From Nitrosomonas aestuarii (GTDB lineage Bacteria; Pseudomonadota; Gammaproteobacteria; Burkholderiales; Nitrosomonadaceae), in the NCBI RefSeq assembly GCF_003046585.1, contig NZ_QAAE01000003.1, positions 62,001 to 126,000 of the forward strand: DNA of 64,000 nucleotides. The letters are read 5' to 3'. The translations under genes and the position numbers were made by a program. Shown in pieces: positions 24,777-34,086 of this stretch; the first letter of the stretch is position 1; each line of letters opens with the position of its first letter. The notes below the pieces were generated by a model that did not search any database, was not told the DNA's origin, and was given only the letters and a program-made list of their open reading frames with translations.

Positions 24777-25835
24777 GTGGACAATCAAAAAAGCGTTGAG
24801 CTGCTTTGTGCCGGAGTATCGGAATGGAATCGATACCGCGACGACACAATGGATCTTTCACATTTGGACATACGAAACGCCAATTTATCGCGCGCAAATT
24901 TTGGTGCAACCAACTTTGACGGCACTCGCCTTTTAAATGTGAATATGTCCAATTGCGATTTGATTCGTGCAAGGTTTAATGGCGTTTCAGCAACACTGAC
25001 CGATTTTAGCGAATCAAGTTTTGATGACGCTGAAATAAAAGGTACTGATCTTAATAAATGCTGTTTGAACAAATCGACAATCCATAGGATTGAATCCTAT
25101 CTATGGAAGAACCGGCATACTTCGTTTGTTGGCGCAGAGATTAACGCTTTAAAACTGAGTCATGCACATTTCTACAACTGTAATTTTACAGCGTGTAAAT
25201 TTCACGGCGATTCATTTGATGCTACGGACATTAAACGTGGCCAGATAGATTCCAAACTGGAATCATATCTTGCTAAAAAGGGTGTTAACTTTGAATTGGT
25301 TCGTCAACCCTATACGGATGACTGGATTGATTGGGAAAACGTTCAGCTTCCCAAAGATTCCAAAGAATTTGGGGTAATCATATATAACTATGAAGCTTAT
25401 TGGATAACAGAAAACAGATGGGATGTTTTTATCAGCTATCAGACAGCTCAGAAAGGTTTTGCCAACAATCTGGCCGATGAAATAAAAATGAGAGGGCTTA
25501 AGGTTTGGTTTGATTCTGCAACGTTAGCCGCAAATGACTCTTTGCTGCAATGTATCAATGTTGGGCTGAACGCATGCCCATTCGGGGTGGTTATTTTAAG
25601 TGAGGAATACTTTGGCCGGAAATGGACCGAGTATGAATTAAAGAAGCTGTTATCAAAAAAAATGATCATAATTCTGCATGATATACAGCTTGATAAAGTG
25701 GTATCTTTTTATCCAGGGTTAGACGACAAAATTATGCTGACATCTGAACTTGGCGTAAAGAGTCTTTCTCATATGATTGCTGAAACTATCAGAAGACCCC
25801 CGAGAAATCTCTTATCAGGTGTCGCAGATCAATAG
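24777..25835 (+). CDS. Pentapeptide-repeat / TIR-domain protein (candidate NADase defence effector)
   Basis: A 352-residue protein with a GTG start preceded by CAGGG. Residues 25-155 contain two blocks of A(D/N)LxX pentapeptide repeats (e.g. LSHLDIRNANLSRANF), which form a right-handed beta-helix. The C-terminal TIR domain begins WDVFISYQ near 215 and continues with GLKVWFDSATL, VVILSEEYFGRKWTEYELKK and MIIILHDI. Glu287 (in WTEYEL) aligns with the catalytic glutamate of NAD+-cleaving TIR domains. Bacterial TIR proteins usually trigger NAD+ depletion or make cyclic-ADPR signals on infection. It is transcribed divergently from the mobilization operon and has no obvious partner gene. Confidence 0.82.
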   Translation: MDNQKSVELLCAGVSEWNRYRDDTMDLSHLDIRNANLSRANFGATNFDGTRLLNVNMSNCDLIRARFNGVSATLTDFSESSFDDAEIKGTDLNKCCLNKSTIHRIESYLWKNRHTSFVGAEINALKLSHAHFYNCNFTACKFHGDSFDATDIKRGQIDSKLESYLAKKGVNFELVRQPYTDDWIDWENVQLPKDSKEFGVIIYNYEAYWITENRWDVFISYQTAQKGFANNLADEIKMRGLKVWFDSATLAANDSLLQCINVGLNACPFGVVILSEEYFGRKWTEYELKKLLSKKMIIILHDIQLDKVVSFYPGLDDKIMLTSELGVKSLSHMIAETIRRPPRNLLSGVADQ

Positions 25836-26166
25836 CCTAGAAAATGAAATTTAGTTTTCCTGTAATTCAAATGTAAAAGTGTGGATTTAATCGGGAATTT
25901 TCAAAAACAGAATTGAAAGTCAGATCAGTCTTTCTATTAGAAAGCGTTGGTTAACTCTGAGTACGCCCATTTTTTACAACACGGCTTTAGCCCTTATTGT
26001 CGAAATATTTTACTTTTATATTGTATTGCAGGAGGGGGTAATAAATAATTTATTGAATTTACAGCTTATGTCAAAACAGGCTTAATTTTTGCTTATAAAC
26101 TGGGTATATATCTGACTCCATAAGTCAAGGGTAGCGATTGCGGCCATTAATAAGGGATGCTATGAA
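25836..26166. other. AT-rich gene-free stretch
   Basis: No gene, tRNA or convincing repeat is seen. It separates the TIR gene from the small secreted-protein gene and may contain the right junction of the accessory island, but I could not find a matching direct repeat at the left side. Confidence 0.4.
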
Positions 26167-26580
26167 ATGAATAAACTGATTACTGTAGTTTTTGTTGCTT
26201 TGGGTGTTATGTTTGGACCTATATCCTATAGTAAGGCGGATCCGGTTACTCTTGAATGGGATGGAATGGGTTGCTCGGAGAACGTCATCTTTGACTTCGA
26301 CTTGCAGCATTTGCCTGACCAGAATACTTATACGCTGGATGGCAAGGCGGTGGCGAAGTCCAATGGATTTACATATCCTGCCAGAGGAAGCACTGTTTTC
26401 AACCCTGTAACGAGCAACTTCCAGGTCTCCATTTTATATACGTCGGCTACTGGCGAGACTTTCGCGCTTGGAGCGTCGCTGAATACCTCCACACTCAGTG
26501 GCGATGGCACCATGCAGCGTATTGCACATGGTACTGTTGGCAAAGATTGTAAAGGCATCCTGAGTGTCATATTGAATTAA
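26167..26580 (+). CDS. Small secreted hypothetical protein
   Basis: 137 residues with a clear Sec signal peptide (MNKLITVVFVALGVMFGP... cleavage probably after YSKA). The mature protein of about 115 residues is beta-rich with two cysteines, one near the start (GMGCSEN) and one near the end (VGKDCKG), that could form a disulfide. Not recognised. It stands alone; AAGGG lies upstream of the start. Confidence 0.6.
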   Translation: MNKLITVVFVALGVMFGPISYSKADPVTLEWDGMGCSENVIFDFDLQHLPDQNTYTLDGKAVAKSNGFTYPARGSTVFNPVTSNFQVSILYTSATGETFALGASLNTSTLSGDGTMQRIAHGTVGKDCKGILSVILN

Positions 26581-27075
26581 ATTGATAATAACTGTCCCGG
26601 CTATAGCGCATCACCTTGCACGCTTGTTGAACGTTTTTACGTCACCTGGCCAGTTCCAATAAACCCAGTTTCGGTTTGATATGATTTTCTATTTGAGTCA
26701 TATCCATCAAGCCTTTATCTGTTATTTAAAAATAACGCAGTGTCAGATTAAATCGATACTTCTATGTATATAGTGCGGATTCAAGTAGCAACTGTCCGTT
26801 GTAGGGTTGAAAAAAGTCTCGTTTATTTATCCTTCCTTGAAGGACTTCAGTAATAAACTGCCAACTTTGTCAAAGATAATCAAGCTGGTTTTACTATATT
26901 CCTTAATTTTTACTGGTGGAGAAACCGTCTCAGTCAAGCCCATATATTCGCAGCGTTGGATTCAATTCTAAATTCACTCTGAAAAACGGTCTCGTTGTTA
27001 TTGCATTCAAGATTGATCAGGCCACAGCCGTTGCAAGACTATTACATTACCGAATAATCGCATAAGAATTGCCAT
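26581..27075. other. Gene-free stretch before the AAA ATPase gene
   Basis: No supported gene is present. The stretch is AT-rich with several short open frames broken by stops. A T-rich segment and the AGAATTGCC just before 27076 presumably hold the promoter and ribosome-binding region of the ATPase gene. Confidence 0.4.
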
Positions 27076-28644
27076 ATGAACGAACGCGCTCAAATTAACG
27101 AACTTTCAGCTTTAATACGCGCCAGAGTCCCGTTGATTCTGATTGAAACCCATGAAGAACCGCGCATGCTGAAATTGCTGACGCAGGCAGCCAATCTGGA
27201 GAATCAACTGATGATGCGCTGGAGCATTGTTGATGGACTTGGCCGGGTTATGGGGACTGGCGGCGGGTTTGTGGGCGGCATTCAAGCCGCTAAAGCAGGT
27301 GATGATCATGGCAAAGCCATTTATCAGACAAACGAGTTAATTGACTGTCTCAGGCATATCGATAAATCTTTACAAAATGGTGTTTACGTATTATGTGACG
27401 CACATCCTGGATTCAAAGATGCTGTTGTTGTGAGGTTGATTCGGGAAATCGCGATGGATCACGCAAAATGCGGTCGCACACTGGTATTTGTCAGTCCGAC
27501 TTTGGAAGAGGTTCCCTCGGAATTATTGCGGCTGGCAGGACATTTCAAACCGAGACTGCCGTCACGGGACGATATTAAAGCAATCGTCATCAATGAAGCG
27601 CAATTATACCAGACGCAGAATGGTAATAAAGTCCGCGGTGATCGTCATACGGTTGATCTGCTCATTATGCATCTGCTTGGACTTGAATTCGAAGATGTGC
27701 GTCGTCTGGTACGCCAGGCGTTGCGGGCCGATGGTGAAATTAATCAGAATGATATTCGCCGTATACTGTCAATTAAGCATAAAGCATTGGGTGGGGCCGG
27801 GGTGCTCGGCTTTGAAGAATCAGTGCTCAAGTTTAACGCTGTTGGCGGACTTGCGCGGATGAAGCATTGGGTCACACTGCGTCATAAACCGTTTCTTGAT
27901 CTCAAGACGGCAGCACTGGATAGACCGAAAGGAATATTGTTACTCGGAGTGATGGGCGGGGGTAAAAGCCTGGCAGCGCGCGCAATTGCCGGGGAGTGGA
28001 ACGTGCCGTTGATGCGTCTGGATTTTGGTGCGGTCTATAATAAATTTTACGGTGAGAGCGAACGTAATTTGCGTACCGCACTTGCTGCAGCAGAAGGTAT
28101 GGCGCCTTGTGTATTATGGATAGATGAGCTTGAAAAAGGGCTTGGAGCGGGTGCTTCCGAACAGGATGGTGGCGTGTCTCGGCGTATACTTGGTACATTC
28201 CTGACTTGGCTGTCCGAGCGCAGTAGTGCGGCAAAACCTGTATTCATTGTAGCTACGGCCAACGATATATCAACGCTGCCACCTGAACTCATCCGCAAAG
28301 GGCGATTTGATGAAATCTTTTTTGTAGACTTTCCGAATGCTGCAGCACGGGAACAGATTTTTGCCATTCATTTAAAGAAACGTGGTTTTGATCCGGCAGT
28401 TTTTGACCTGGCCGGATTGGCTGCCAGTGCCAGCAGTTTTTCCGGTGCTGAGATTGAGCAGGCTGTGATTGCCGCTATTTTTGAGGTCAGAGCACGTGAT
28501 AATAACACTGCGCTTACTTCGGATGATATTCTGCGAGAACTTGAACGCACGCGTCCATTGGCTGTGGTAATGGCGGAGCGGATTGGTAAACTGCGGGCAT
28601 GGGCTCATGACCGTGCGGTAATGGCCGATGAAATGGAAATATAG
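27076..28644 (+). CDS. Ycf46-like AAA ATPase
   Basis: 522 residues. The N-terminal 250 residues are the Ycf46/FtsH-like accessory region (RVPLILIETHEEPRMLKLL near the start). A single AAA module follows: Walker A GVMGGGKSLAAR near 295, Walker B VLWIDELEKG near 355, sensor FIVATANDIS near 395 and an arginine finger in IRKGRFDEIFFVD. In cyanobacteria Ycf46 influences CO2/bicarbonate use; in autotrophic proteobacteria its role is not settled. The GGGKS variant of Walker A is usual for the family. It precedes the hyp genes by about 1.2 kb and no operon with them is evident. Confidence 0.85.
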   Translation: MNERAQINELSALIRARVPLILIETHEEPRMLKLLTQAANLENQLMMRWSIVDGLGRVMGTGGGFVGGIQAAKAGDDHGKAIYQTNELIDCLRHIDKSLQNGVYVLCDAHPGFKDAVVVRLIREIAMDHAKCGRTLVFVSPTLEEVPSELLRLAGHFKPRLPSRDDIKAIVINEAQLYQTQNGNKVRGDRHTVDLLIMHLLGLEFEDVRRLVRQALRADGEINQNDIRRILSIKHKALGGAGVLGFEESVLKFNAVGGLARMKHWVTLRHKPFLDLKTAALDRPKGILLLGVMGGGKSLAARAIAGEWNVPLMRLDFGAVYNKFYGESERNLRTALAAAEGMAPCVLWIDELEKGLGAGASEQDGGVSRRILGTFLTWLSERSSAAKPVFIVATANDISTLPPELIRKGRFDEIFFVDFPNAAAREQIFAIHLKKRGFDPAVFDLAGLAASASSFSGAEIEQAVIAAIFEVRARDNNTALTSDDILRELERTRPLAVVMAERIGKLRAWAHDRAVMADEMEI

Positions 28645-28650
28645 AATCGT

Positions 28651-28683
28651 AAAAAAATACAAGAAACCCCTCAAAACGAGGGG
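28651..28683 (-). terminator. Rho-independent terminator of the Lpp-like gene
   Basis: Read on the minus strand, CCCCTC pairs with GAGGGG around a GTTTT loop (28667-28683), followed by TTTCTTGTATTTTTTT. This is a strong intrinsic terminator located 31 bases after the lipoprotein stop. Confidence 0.85.
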
Positions 28684-28713
28684 CTTGTTACAAATAGGCC
28701 AGAAAACAAAAGC

Positions 28714-28995
28714 TTATTTTTGCATTGTTTTTCTGAACATACGATCAATTTTTTCTGCTGTATCCATTGAGCGTCTATTTGCTTCATTGGCGATATTGAC
28801 AGCATCATTTGCTTTTGAGTTGGCAGCAGCAGCTTCTGATTTGGCGGCAGAAACATCAGCAGACAGTCTATCGATTTGAGTTTGCAAATCTCCTCTGGTG
28901 GAATCTAAATCACCTGTTGTTGCACATCCTGTTAAACCAATAAATGCGCCGGTTGTTACGATTAATGCCAGTGTACGTTTAATATCTTGGGTCAT
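28714..28995 (-). CDS. Lpp/OprI-type murein lipoprotein (alanine zipper)
   Basis: 93 residues. A lipoprotein signal ends in GLTGC, followed by a short linker and a heptad helix rich in alanine (SADVSAAKSEAAAANSKAND). This is the trimeric coiled coil of Lpp/OprI outer-membrane lipoproteins, which structurally link the outer membrane and periplasm. The protein ends in RMFRKTMQK; a terminal Lys is used for peptidoglycan attachment in Lpp. Monocistronic with a strong terminator. Confidence 0.85.
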   Translation of the reverse strand: MTQDIKRTLALIVTTGAFIGLTGCATTGDLDSTRGDLQTQIDRLSADVSAAKSEAAAANSKANDAVNIANEANRRSMDTAEKIDRMFRKTMQK

Positions 28996-29203
28996 ACTAT
29001 TTTATCTCCTCTATCTTTTTTTAAAAAACCATTACAACACATGAATTCAACCATCTCATAAACTCACTCCTGATTATTTTCATATCAGTAGCTATCTTGA
29101 ATATTAGCTGATTTATTCAATAAAATAAATGGGTTCCATGCAAATTTTGGATATCTTTTTAAGAAGCTAAAATATATATGTATCTGAACGACAAAATCCC
29201 GTG

Positions 29204-29761
29204 TCAACGAATCTTAACCATAACGCCGGGTTTTAACCATTTTCCTAATTGATCAATCTGCTTGTTAGTCAGAGCAATGCACCCGTTTGTCCAATGAAAT
29301 TGGTCATGTATTTCAGGATCGCCTCTACCGATACCATGAATACCGATGAAGCCGCCTAAAATAGTATTTTGAGGGGGTGTTTTCTCCTGATTGGTTGCTT
29401 TCAGAATGGTTAACCAGGTCTCTTCTGTGATTCGATTATCTTCGAATGCACGCTGCGCTGTTTCCCGATTGGGATAGTCCAATCCGAAGAAGCGGTAATA
29501 GCGGCTTTGTTCATTTATCCAACCGATTCTGAAGTCGCCGAGTGGTGTTTTGTCGTCTTTCGTTATTTTGTGCCAGGTAGTACCAAAACGGCCAATAGCA
29601 ATATTTTCGAATATATGTTCAACTTTATCGCCTTGCATAACGGTTAAGGTATGTTCGGTTGTGTTAACGTCAACCCATATCCCATTGGCACTGGCACTGA
29701 AAGGTAGAATAGAGAAAAAAAGCAGAGAGAGTACACTGCTCAATAAAGCCTGATTATGCAT
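29204..29761 (-). CDS. L,D-transpeptidase (YkuD family), periplasmic
   Basis: The start at 29761 (MHNQALLSSVLSLLFF) is chosen because GGAAGG precedes it and a signal peptide then begins directly; a longer frame opens at 29800. The mature protein has a YkuD domain with the catalytic pattern HGIGRGDPEIHDQFHWTNGC, i.e. His, then T-x-G-Cys. It would cross-link or trim peptidoglycan, or attach proteins such as the nearby Lpp-type lipoprotein. It is divergent from hypC, sharing a roughly 100-base promoter region. Confidence 0.85.
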   Translation of the reverse strand: MHNQALLSSVLSLLFFSILPFSASANGIWVDVNTTEHTLTVMQGDKVEHIFENIAIGRFGTTWHKITKDDKTPLGDFRIGWINEQSRYYRFFGLDYPNRETAQRAFEDNRITEETWLTILKATNQEKTPPQNTILGGFIGIHGIGRGDPEIHDQFHWTNGCIALTNKQIDQLGKWLKPGVMVKIR

Positions 29762-29860
29762 ATAAACCTTCCATTCCATGCTATTAGGATCATATATCAA
29801 TGTGACAGCAAATTATGACATAATCTGCGTATTGCAGAATTAATTTTGTGAAATTATCTA

Positions 29861-30106
29861 ATGTGTCTGGCTATACCCGCACTTGTTGAACGGCTTACAT
29901 CAGGAGACAACGCGATTGTTAATCTGGCAGGCGTCCGTAAGGAGATTTCGTTGGCATTGGTTGATCAAGTCGAGCCGGGAGATTACGTTATCGTCCATGT
30001 AGGTTTCGCATTGCAGAAACTCGACCCCGATGAAGCCGAGAAGACACTGTTGTTGTTTGATGAAATGTCCAATCAGATTGATGAAAATACGCAATCTACT
30101 AAATAA
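29861..30106 (+). CDS. hypC: Hydrogenase maturation chaperone HypC
   Basis: 81 residues starting MCLAIPA, with the essential N-terminal Cys2, and a VEPGDYVIVHVGFALQKLD stretch typical of the HypC/HupF OB-like fold. HypC carries the Fe(CN)2CO moiety together with HypD and delivers it to the hydrogenase large subunit. First gene of hypC-hypD-hypE-hypX; 3 bases separate it from hypD. Confidence 0.95.
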   Translation: MCLAIPALVERLTSGDNAIVNLAGVRKEISLALVDQVEPGDYVIVHVGFALQKLDPDEAEKTLLLFDEMSNQIDENTQSTK

Positions 30107-30109
30107 CGC

Positions 30110-31261
30110 ATGAAATATATCGATGCATTTCGAGATGGGACTCTGGCGCGTAAAATTGCTCATAACATTGCTGTAGAAGCAGATCCGCGTCGCGAATACA
30201 GTTTGATGGAGTTCTGTGGAGGTCATACCCATGCGATTTCACGTTATGGCATCGTTGATCTGCTGCCTGATAATATTCACATGATTCATGGCCCTGGTTG
30301 TCCCGTTTGTGTTTTGCCGATGGGCAAGTTGGAAAACATGATTCAACTGGCTCAGACACCCGGGCTGATTTTGTGCAGCTACGGCGATATGCTGCGCGTA
30401 CCGGCTGCAGGGGGCAACAGCCTTTTGAAAATAAAAGCGCAGGGTTGCGACATACGCATGATTTATTCCAGTGCTGATGTTTTGAAAATTGCGCAACTAA
30501 ATCCGCAGCGTCAGGTGGTTTTTCTGGCGATTGGCTTTGAAACCACCACGCCGCCGACAGCAGTCATTATCAAGCAGGCGCAAGCGCTGGGGTTGACTAA
30601 TTTCACGGTATTTTGTAACCATGTATTAACACCATCTGCCATATCGCATATTTTACAGTCGCCAGAAATACGACAATTGGGACTGGTGCAATTGGACGGT
30701 TTCATTGGTCCTGCGCATGTGTCGACTGTGATCGGCAGTGAGCCTTATCGCTATTTTGCAGAGGAATTTCAAAAACCCGTGGTGATTGCCGGGTTTGAGC
30801 CACTTGATGTGATGCAGGCCATTTTGATGCTCATTCGACAGTTAAACGCAGGTCGCGCAGATGTGGAAAATGAATTTACCCGTGCTGTTTTGCCCGACGG
30901 CAACCTGAAAGCGCAATTATTGGTGGCTGAAGTGTTTGAGCTACGGCGATCATTTGAATGGCGAGGTCTAGGTCTGGTGCCTTACAGCGCATTGCGCATC
31001 AAATCCGGTTTTGCTGACTTTGATGCGGAGCAACGTTTCGACATACCCGTGTTATCAATTGCCGATAACAAGGCCTGCGAATGCGGTGCGATTTTGCGCG
31101 GTGTCAAACATCCGCGTGATTGTAAAATTTTTGGGACGGCCTGTACGCCAGAAAATCCGATCGGTTCCTGCATGGTGTCATCAGAAGGAGCCTGTGCTGC
31201 GTATTACCGCTATGGCAGATTTCGAGAGCCCCGTCCTGGGAATACAGTGACAAAGAATTAA
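30110..31261 (+). CDS. hypD: Hydrogenase maturation protein HypD
   Basis: 383 residues of normal length. Conserved elements: MEFCGGHTHAISRYG, the cysteine motif HGPGCPVCVLP near 63-73, GFETTTPPTA, and the C-terminal [4Fe-4S] cysteines around ACECGAILRG and FGTACTPENPIGSCMVSSEG. It is the scaffold where the iron cyanide/carbonyl group is assembled with HypC and HypE. Its stop overlaps the hypE start by one base (TAATG). Confidence 0.95.
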   Translation: MKYIDAFRDGTLARKIAHNIAVEADPRREYSLMEFCGGHTHAISRYGIVDLLPDNIHMIHGPGCPVCVLPMGKLENMIQLAQTPGLILCSYGDMLRVPAAGGNSLLKIKAQGCDIRMIYSSADVLKIAQLNPQRQVVFLAIGFETTTPPTAVIIKQAQALGLTNFTVFCNHVLTPSAISHILQSPEIRQLGLVQLDGFIGPAHVSTVIGSEPYRYFAEEFQKPVVIAGFEPLDVMQAILMLIRQLNAGRADVENEFTRAVLPDGNLKAQLLVAEVFELRRSFEWRGLGLVPYSALRIKSGFADFDAEQRFDIPVLSIADNKACECGAILRGVKHPRDCKIFGTACTPENPIGSCMVSSEGACAAYYRYGRFREPRPGNTVTKN

Positions 31262-32319
31262 TGCAGCAAACACGCAAAAGAAAAAAAGTCTACACGCGGC
31301 CACTGGATTTTAAAAATGGGCTTGTGGAAATGGTGCATGGCAGCGGCGGACGTGCTATGACACAATTGATCGACAACCTTTTTGTGACAGCATTTGATAA
31401 TCCGTTGTTGCGGCAAATGAACGATCAGGCCAGTTTTATGGGCTACAGCGGGCGTATGGTTATGTCGACAGATAGCCATGTCATCACACCATTATTTTTT
31501 CCGGGTGGTAACATTGGCAGCCTTTCGGTTAATGGCACGGTAAACGACGTTGTCATGTCAGGCGCGAAGCCGTGCTATCTTGCAGCCAGTTTTATTCTGG
31601 AAGAAGGCTTCCCGCTTGCCGACCTCAAGAAAATTGTGGAATCTATGGCCGCCGCCGCTCGGGCAATCCCTATTCCCATTATTACCGGAGATACCAAAGT
31701 CGTAGAGCAGGGCAGCGGTGACGGTGTTTTTATCACCACGACGGGCATCGGTACGGTGCCGGAAGGTGTAAACATTTCCTCGGAGCGCGCCAAACCCGGA
31801 GACAAAATACTGCTATCCGGTACAGTAGGTGATCATGGTATTGCAATTATGTTGATACGTGAGGATCTGTCTTTTCAGAGTACGCTCGAATCCGATACCG
31901 CATCGCTGCATAGCCTGGTGGCTAGTATGGTCAAAATTGCACCAGATATTCATGTGCTGCGCGATCCGACCCGTGGCGGCATTGCTGCCTCACTTAATGA
32001 AATCGCGCAGCAATCTGGTACGGGAATGATACTGTATGAAAATCAGATTCCGATGCAAACTCAGGTAAGCGCTGCCTGCGAATTTCTTGGTTTTGATCCC
32101 TTATATATTGCAAACGAAGGTAAGTTGATTGCTATCTGCTCAGCTGAAGATGCTGATAAATTACTGGCGGTTATGCAAGCGCATCCGCTGGGTCAAAATG
32201 CTGCCATTATCGGTGAGGTGATTGAAGACAGCCACTCTTTTGTACAAATGGAAACCCGGTTTGGTGGCAGGCGTGTAGTAGACTGGTTGAGTGGCGATCA
32301 GTTGCCTCGGATCTGTTGA
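31261..32319 (+). CDS. hypE: Hydrogenase maturation protein HypE
   Basis: 352 residues of the PurM/AIR-synthase fold. It begins with the MVHGSGGRAM motif near residue 21, followed by FPGGNIGSLSVNGTVNDV and DPTRGGIAASLNEIA. It ends in the invariant PRIC, whose cysteine is carbamoylated by HypF and dehydrated to the thiocyanate that becomes the CN ligand. The motifs are intact. hypF, hypA and hypB are not in this window. Confidence 0.95.
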   Translation: MQQTRKRKKVYTRPLDFKNGLVEMVHGSGGRAMTQLIDNLFVTAFDNPLLRQMNDQASFMGYSGRMVMSTDSHVITPLFFPGGNIGSLSVNGTVNDVVMSGAKPCYLAASFILEEGFPLADLKKIVESMAAAARAIPIPIITGDTKVVEQGSGDGVFITTTGIGTVPEGVNISSERAKPGDKILLSGTVGDHGIAIMLIREDLSFQSTLESDTASLHSLVASMVKIAPDIHVLRDPTRGGIAASLNEIAQQSGTGMILYENQIPMQTQVSAACEFLGFDPLYIANEGKLIAICSAEDADKLLAVMQAHPLGQNAAIIGEVIEDSHSFVQMETRFGGRRVVDWLSGDQLPRIC

Positions 32320-32328
32320 TACCTGCGG

Positions 32329-34086
32329 GTGAGAAGCAAAATTGAACCAGTGAAGATCTTGTTTCTGACACACAGTTTCAATAGCCTCACACAGCGTCTT
32401 TTTGTCGAAATGACACGTCGTAATCATGACATTGCCATCGAATTTGATATCAATGATGCCGTTAGCACTGAAGCGGTTGAATTATTTCAACCCGAATTGA
32501 TTATTGCGCCGTTTCTGAAACGTGCTATTCCTGAAACCATCTGGCGCAGAATTCCGTGTTTCGTCGTTCATCCCGGCATTATAGGTGACCGCGGGCCTTC
32601 CGCCCTTGATTGGGCCATCATGTATGAAAAAAAAGAATGGGGCGTAACCGTTTTACAGGCCAATGCGCAAATGGATGCCGGAGATATCTGGGCTACAGAG
32701 ACTTTTTCGATGCCGTCGATTCACTTGACTAAAAAAAGCAGTTTGTATCGACATCAGGTGGTTGAAGCTGCAGTCTGTGCCGTACTGACAGCTGTTGAAC
32801 GTTTTGCGTCCGGTAACTATACACCCCTGCCACTGGAATATTCGTATCCCGAAGTGCACGGACGACTGCATCGGCCCATTCGTCAGACTGATCGTGCGAT
32901 CAATTGGCAACACGATAATACCGATACGGTCTTGAAAAAAATAGCTGCAGCAGATGGGTTTCCGGGTGTGCTCGACACAATTTACAATTCATCCTGGTAT
33001 TTGTTTGACGCATATCCTGAAGAACACTTAACCGGTGAGCCAGGAGATATTATCGCAACGCGCAATAATGCTCTTTGCCGCGCGACCATTGATGGAGCAG
33101 TATGGATCGGTTATTTAAAACCTAAAGCTGAACAGGCCGAAAGTGGTTTCTCGTTCAAACAGGCGGCTACAATGGCTTTGCGGCAACTTCCAGGTGATGT
33201 GCTCAAGGACGTGCCTGAAGTCGCTTATGATCCTTTTGTGACCAGTTCGTATAGTACCTATCGTGATATCTGGTTTGAACAGAAGAATGGTGTCGGTTAT
33301 TTGCATTTCGCCTTTTACAACGGTGCAATGGATACCGGACAATGTGAACGCTTGCGACGAGCTTTTGTACGTGCCACAAAGCAGAATGTTAAAGTAATTG
33401 TACTTATGGGCGGGCCGGATTTCTGGTCGAACGGCATTCACCTCAATCATATTGAGCAGGCAGCAAGCCCTGCAGACGAATCCTGGCGTAACATCAACGC
33501 CATGAATGATCTAGTACGTGCCATTATCACCAGTGAACGACAAATCACTATCGCCGCTCTGCAAGGTAATGCCGGCGCGGGTGGTGTTTTTCTGTCTCTG
33601 GCTGCGGACTATATTTATGCAAGAAAAAGTGTGATTTTGAATCCGCATTATAAAAGTATGGGCAATCTGTACGGATCGGAATACTGGACATATTTGCTGC
33701 CCAAACGTGTCAGCCAGGATGCAGCCGTGTCGTTGACACACAACCGCTTGCCGATCGGTGCTCAGGAAGCCGTTAGTATAGGATTGATCGATGCTTGTTT
33801 TGCGCTGGATCGGCAGGCTTTTATCAAACAAATCGTGCAACTTGCTGAACAATGTGCCCATGTACCGGATTATTCTGTTCGTCTGCGACTAAAAGTGCAA
33901 CGGCGTCAATGTGATGAGCAACAAAAACCTTTGCAAAGCTACCGGGAAGCAGAACTGCGTCGTATGAAACTGAATTTTTATGGTTTTGATCCCAGTTACC
34001 ATGTGGCACGTTATCATTTTGTTTATAAACTGCCGCATGCCTGGACTCCGCTTTATTTGGCCAAGCATCGGCGCGTTACATGCTAA
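32329..34086 (+). CDS. hypX: HypX/HoxX: CO-ligand-forming hydrogenase maturation protein
   Basis: 585 residues. The N-terminal part (1-270) is formyltransferase-like (ILFLTHSFNSLTQRLFVE, CFVVHPGIIGDRGPSALDW). The C-terminal part (290-560) is an enoyl-CoA-hydratase/crotonase fold (VIVLMGGPDFWSNGIHL, LQGNAGAGGVFLSLAADYI). The enzyme makes the CO ligand of the NiFe site from formyl-tetrahydrofolate via formyl-CoA, allowing maturation under air. The GTG at 32329 follows hypE by 10 bases; a GTG at 32350 is an alternative start that would match the usual N-terminus better. Presence suggests an aerobically assembled, O2-exposed hydrogenase. Confidence 0.92.
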   Translation: MRSKIEPVKILFLTHSFNSLTQRLFVEMTRRNHDIAIEFDINDAVSTEAVELFQPELIIAPFLKRAIPETIWRRIPCFVVHPGIIGDRGPSALDWAIMYEKKEWGVTVLQANAQMDAGDIWATETFSMPSIHLTKKSSLYRHQVVEAAVCAVLTAVERFASGNYTPLPLEYSYPEVHGRLHRPIRQTDRAINWQHDNTDTVLKKIAAADGFPGVLDTIYNSSWYLFDAYPEEHLTGEPGDIIATRNNALCRATIDGAVWIGYLKPKAEQAESGFSFKQAATMALRQLPGDVLKDVPEVAYDPFVTSSYSTYRDIWFEQKNGVGYLHFAFYNGAMDTGQCERLRRAFVRATKQNVKVIVLMGGPDFWSNGIHLNHIEQAASPADESWRNINAMNDLVRAIITSERQITIAALQGNAGAGGVFLSLAADYIYARKSVILNPHYKSMGNLYGSEYWTYLLPKRVSQDAAVSLTHNRLPIGAQEAVSIGLIDACFALDRQAFIKQIVQLAEQCAHVPDYSVRLRLKVQRRQCDEQQKPLQSYREAELRRMKLNFYGFDPSYHVARYHFVYKLPHAWTPLYLAKHRRVTC

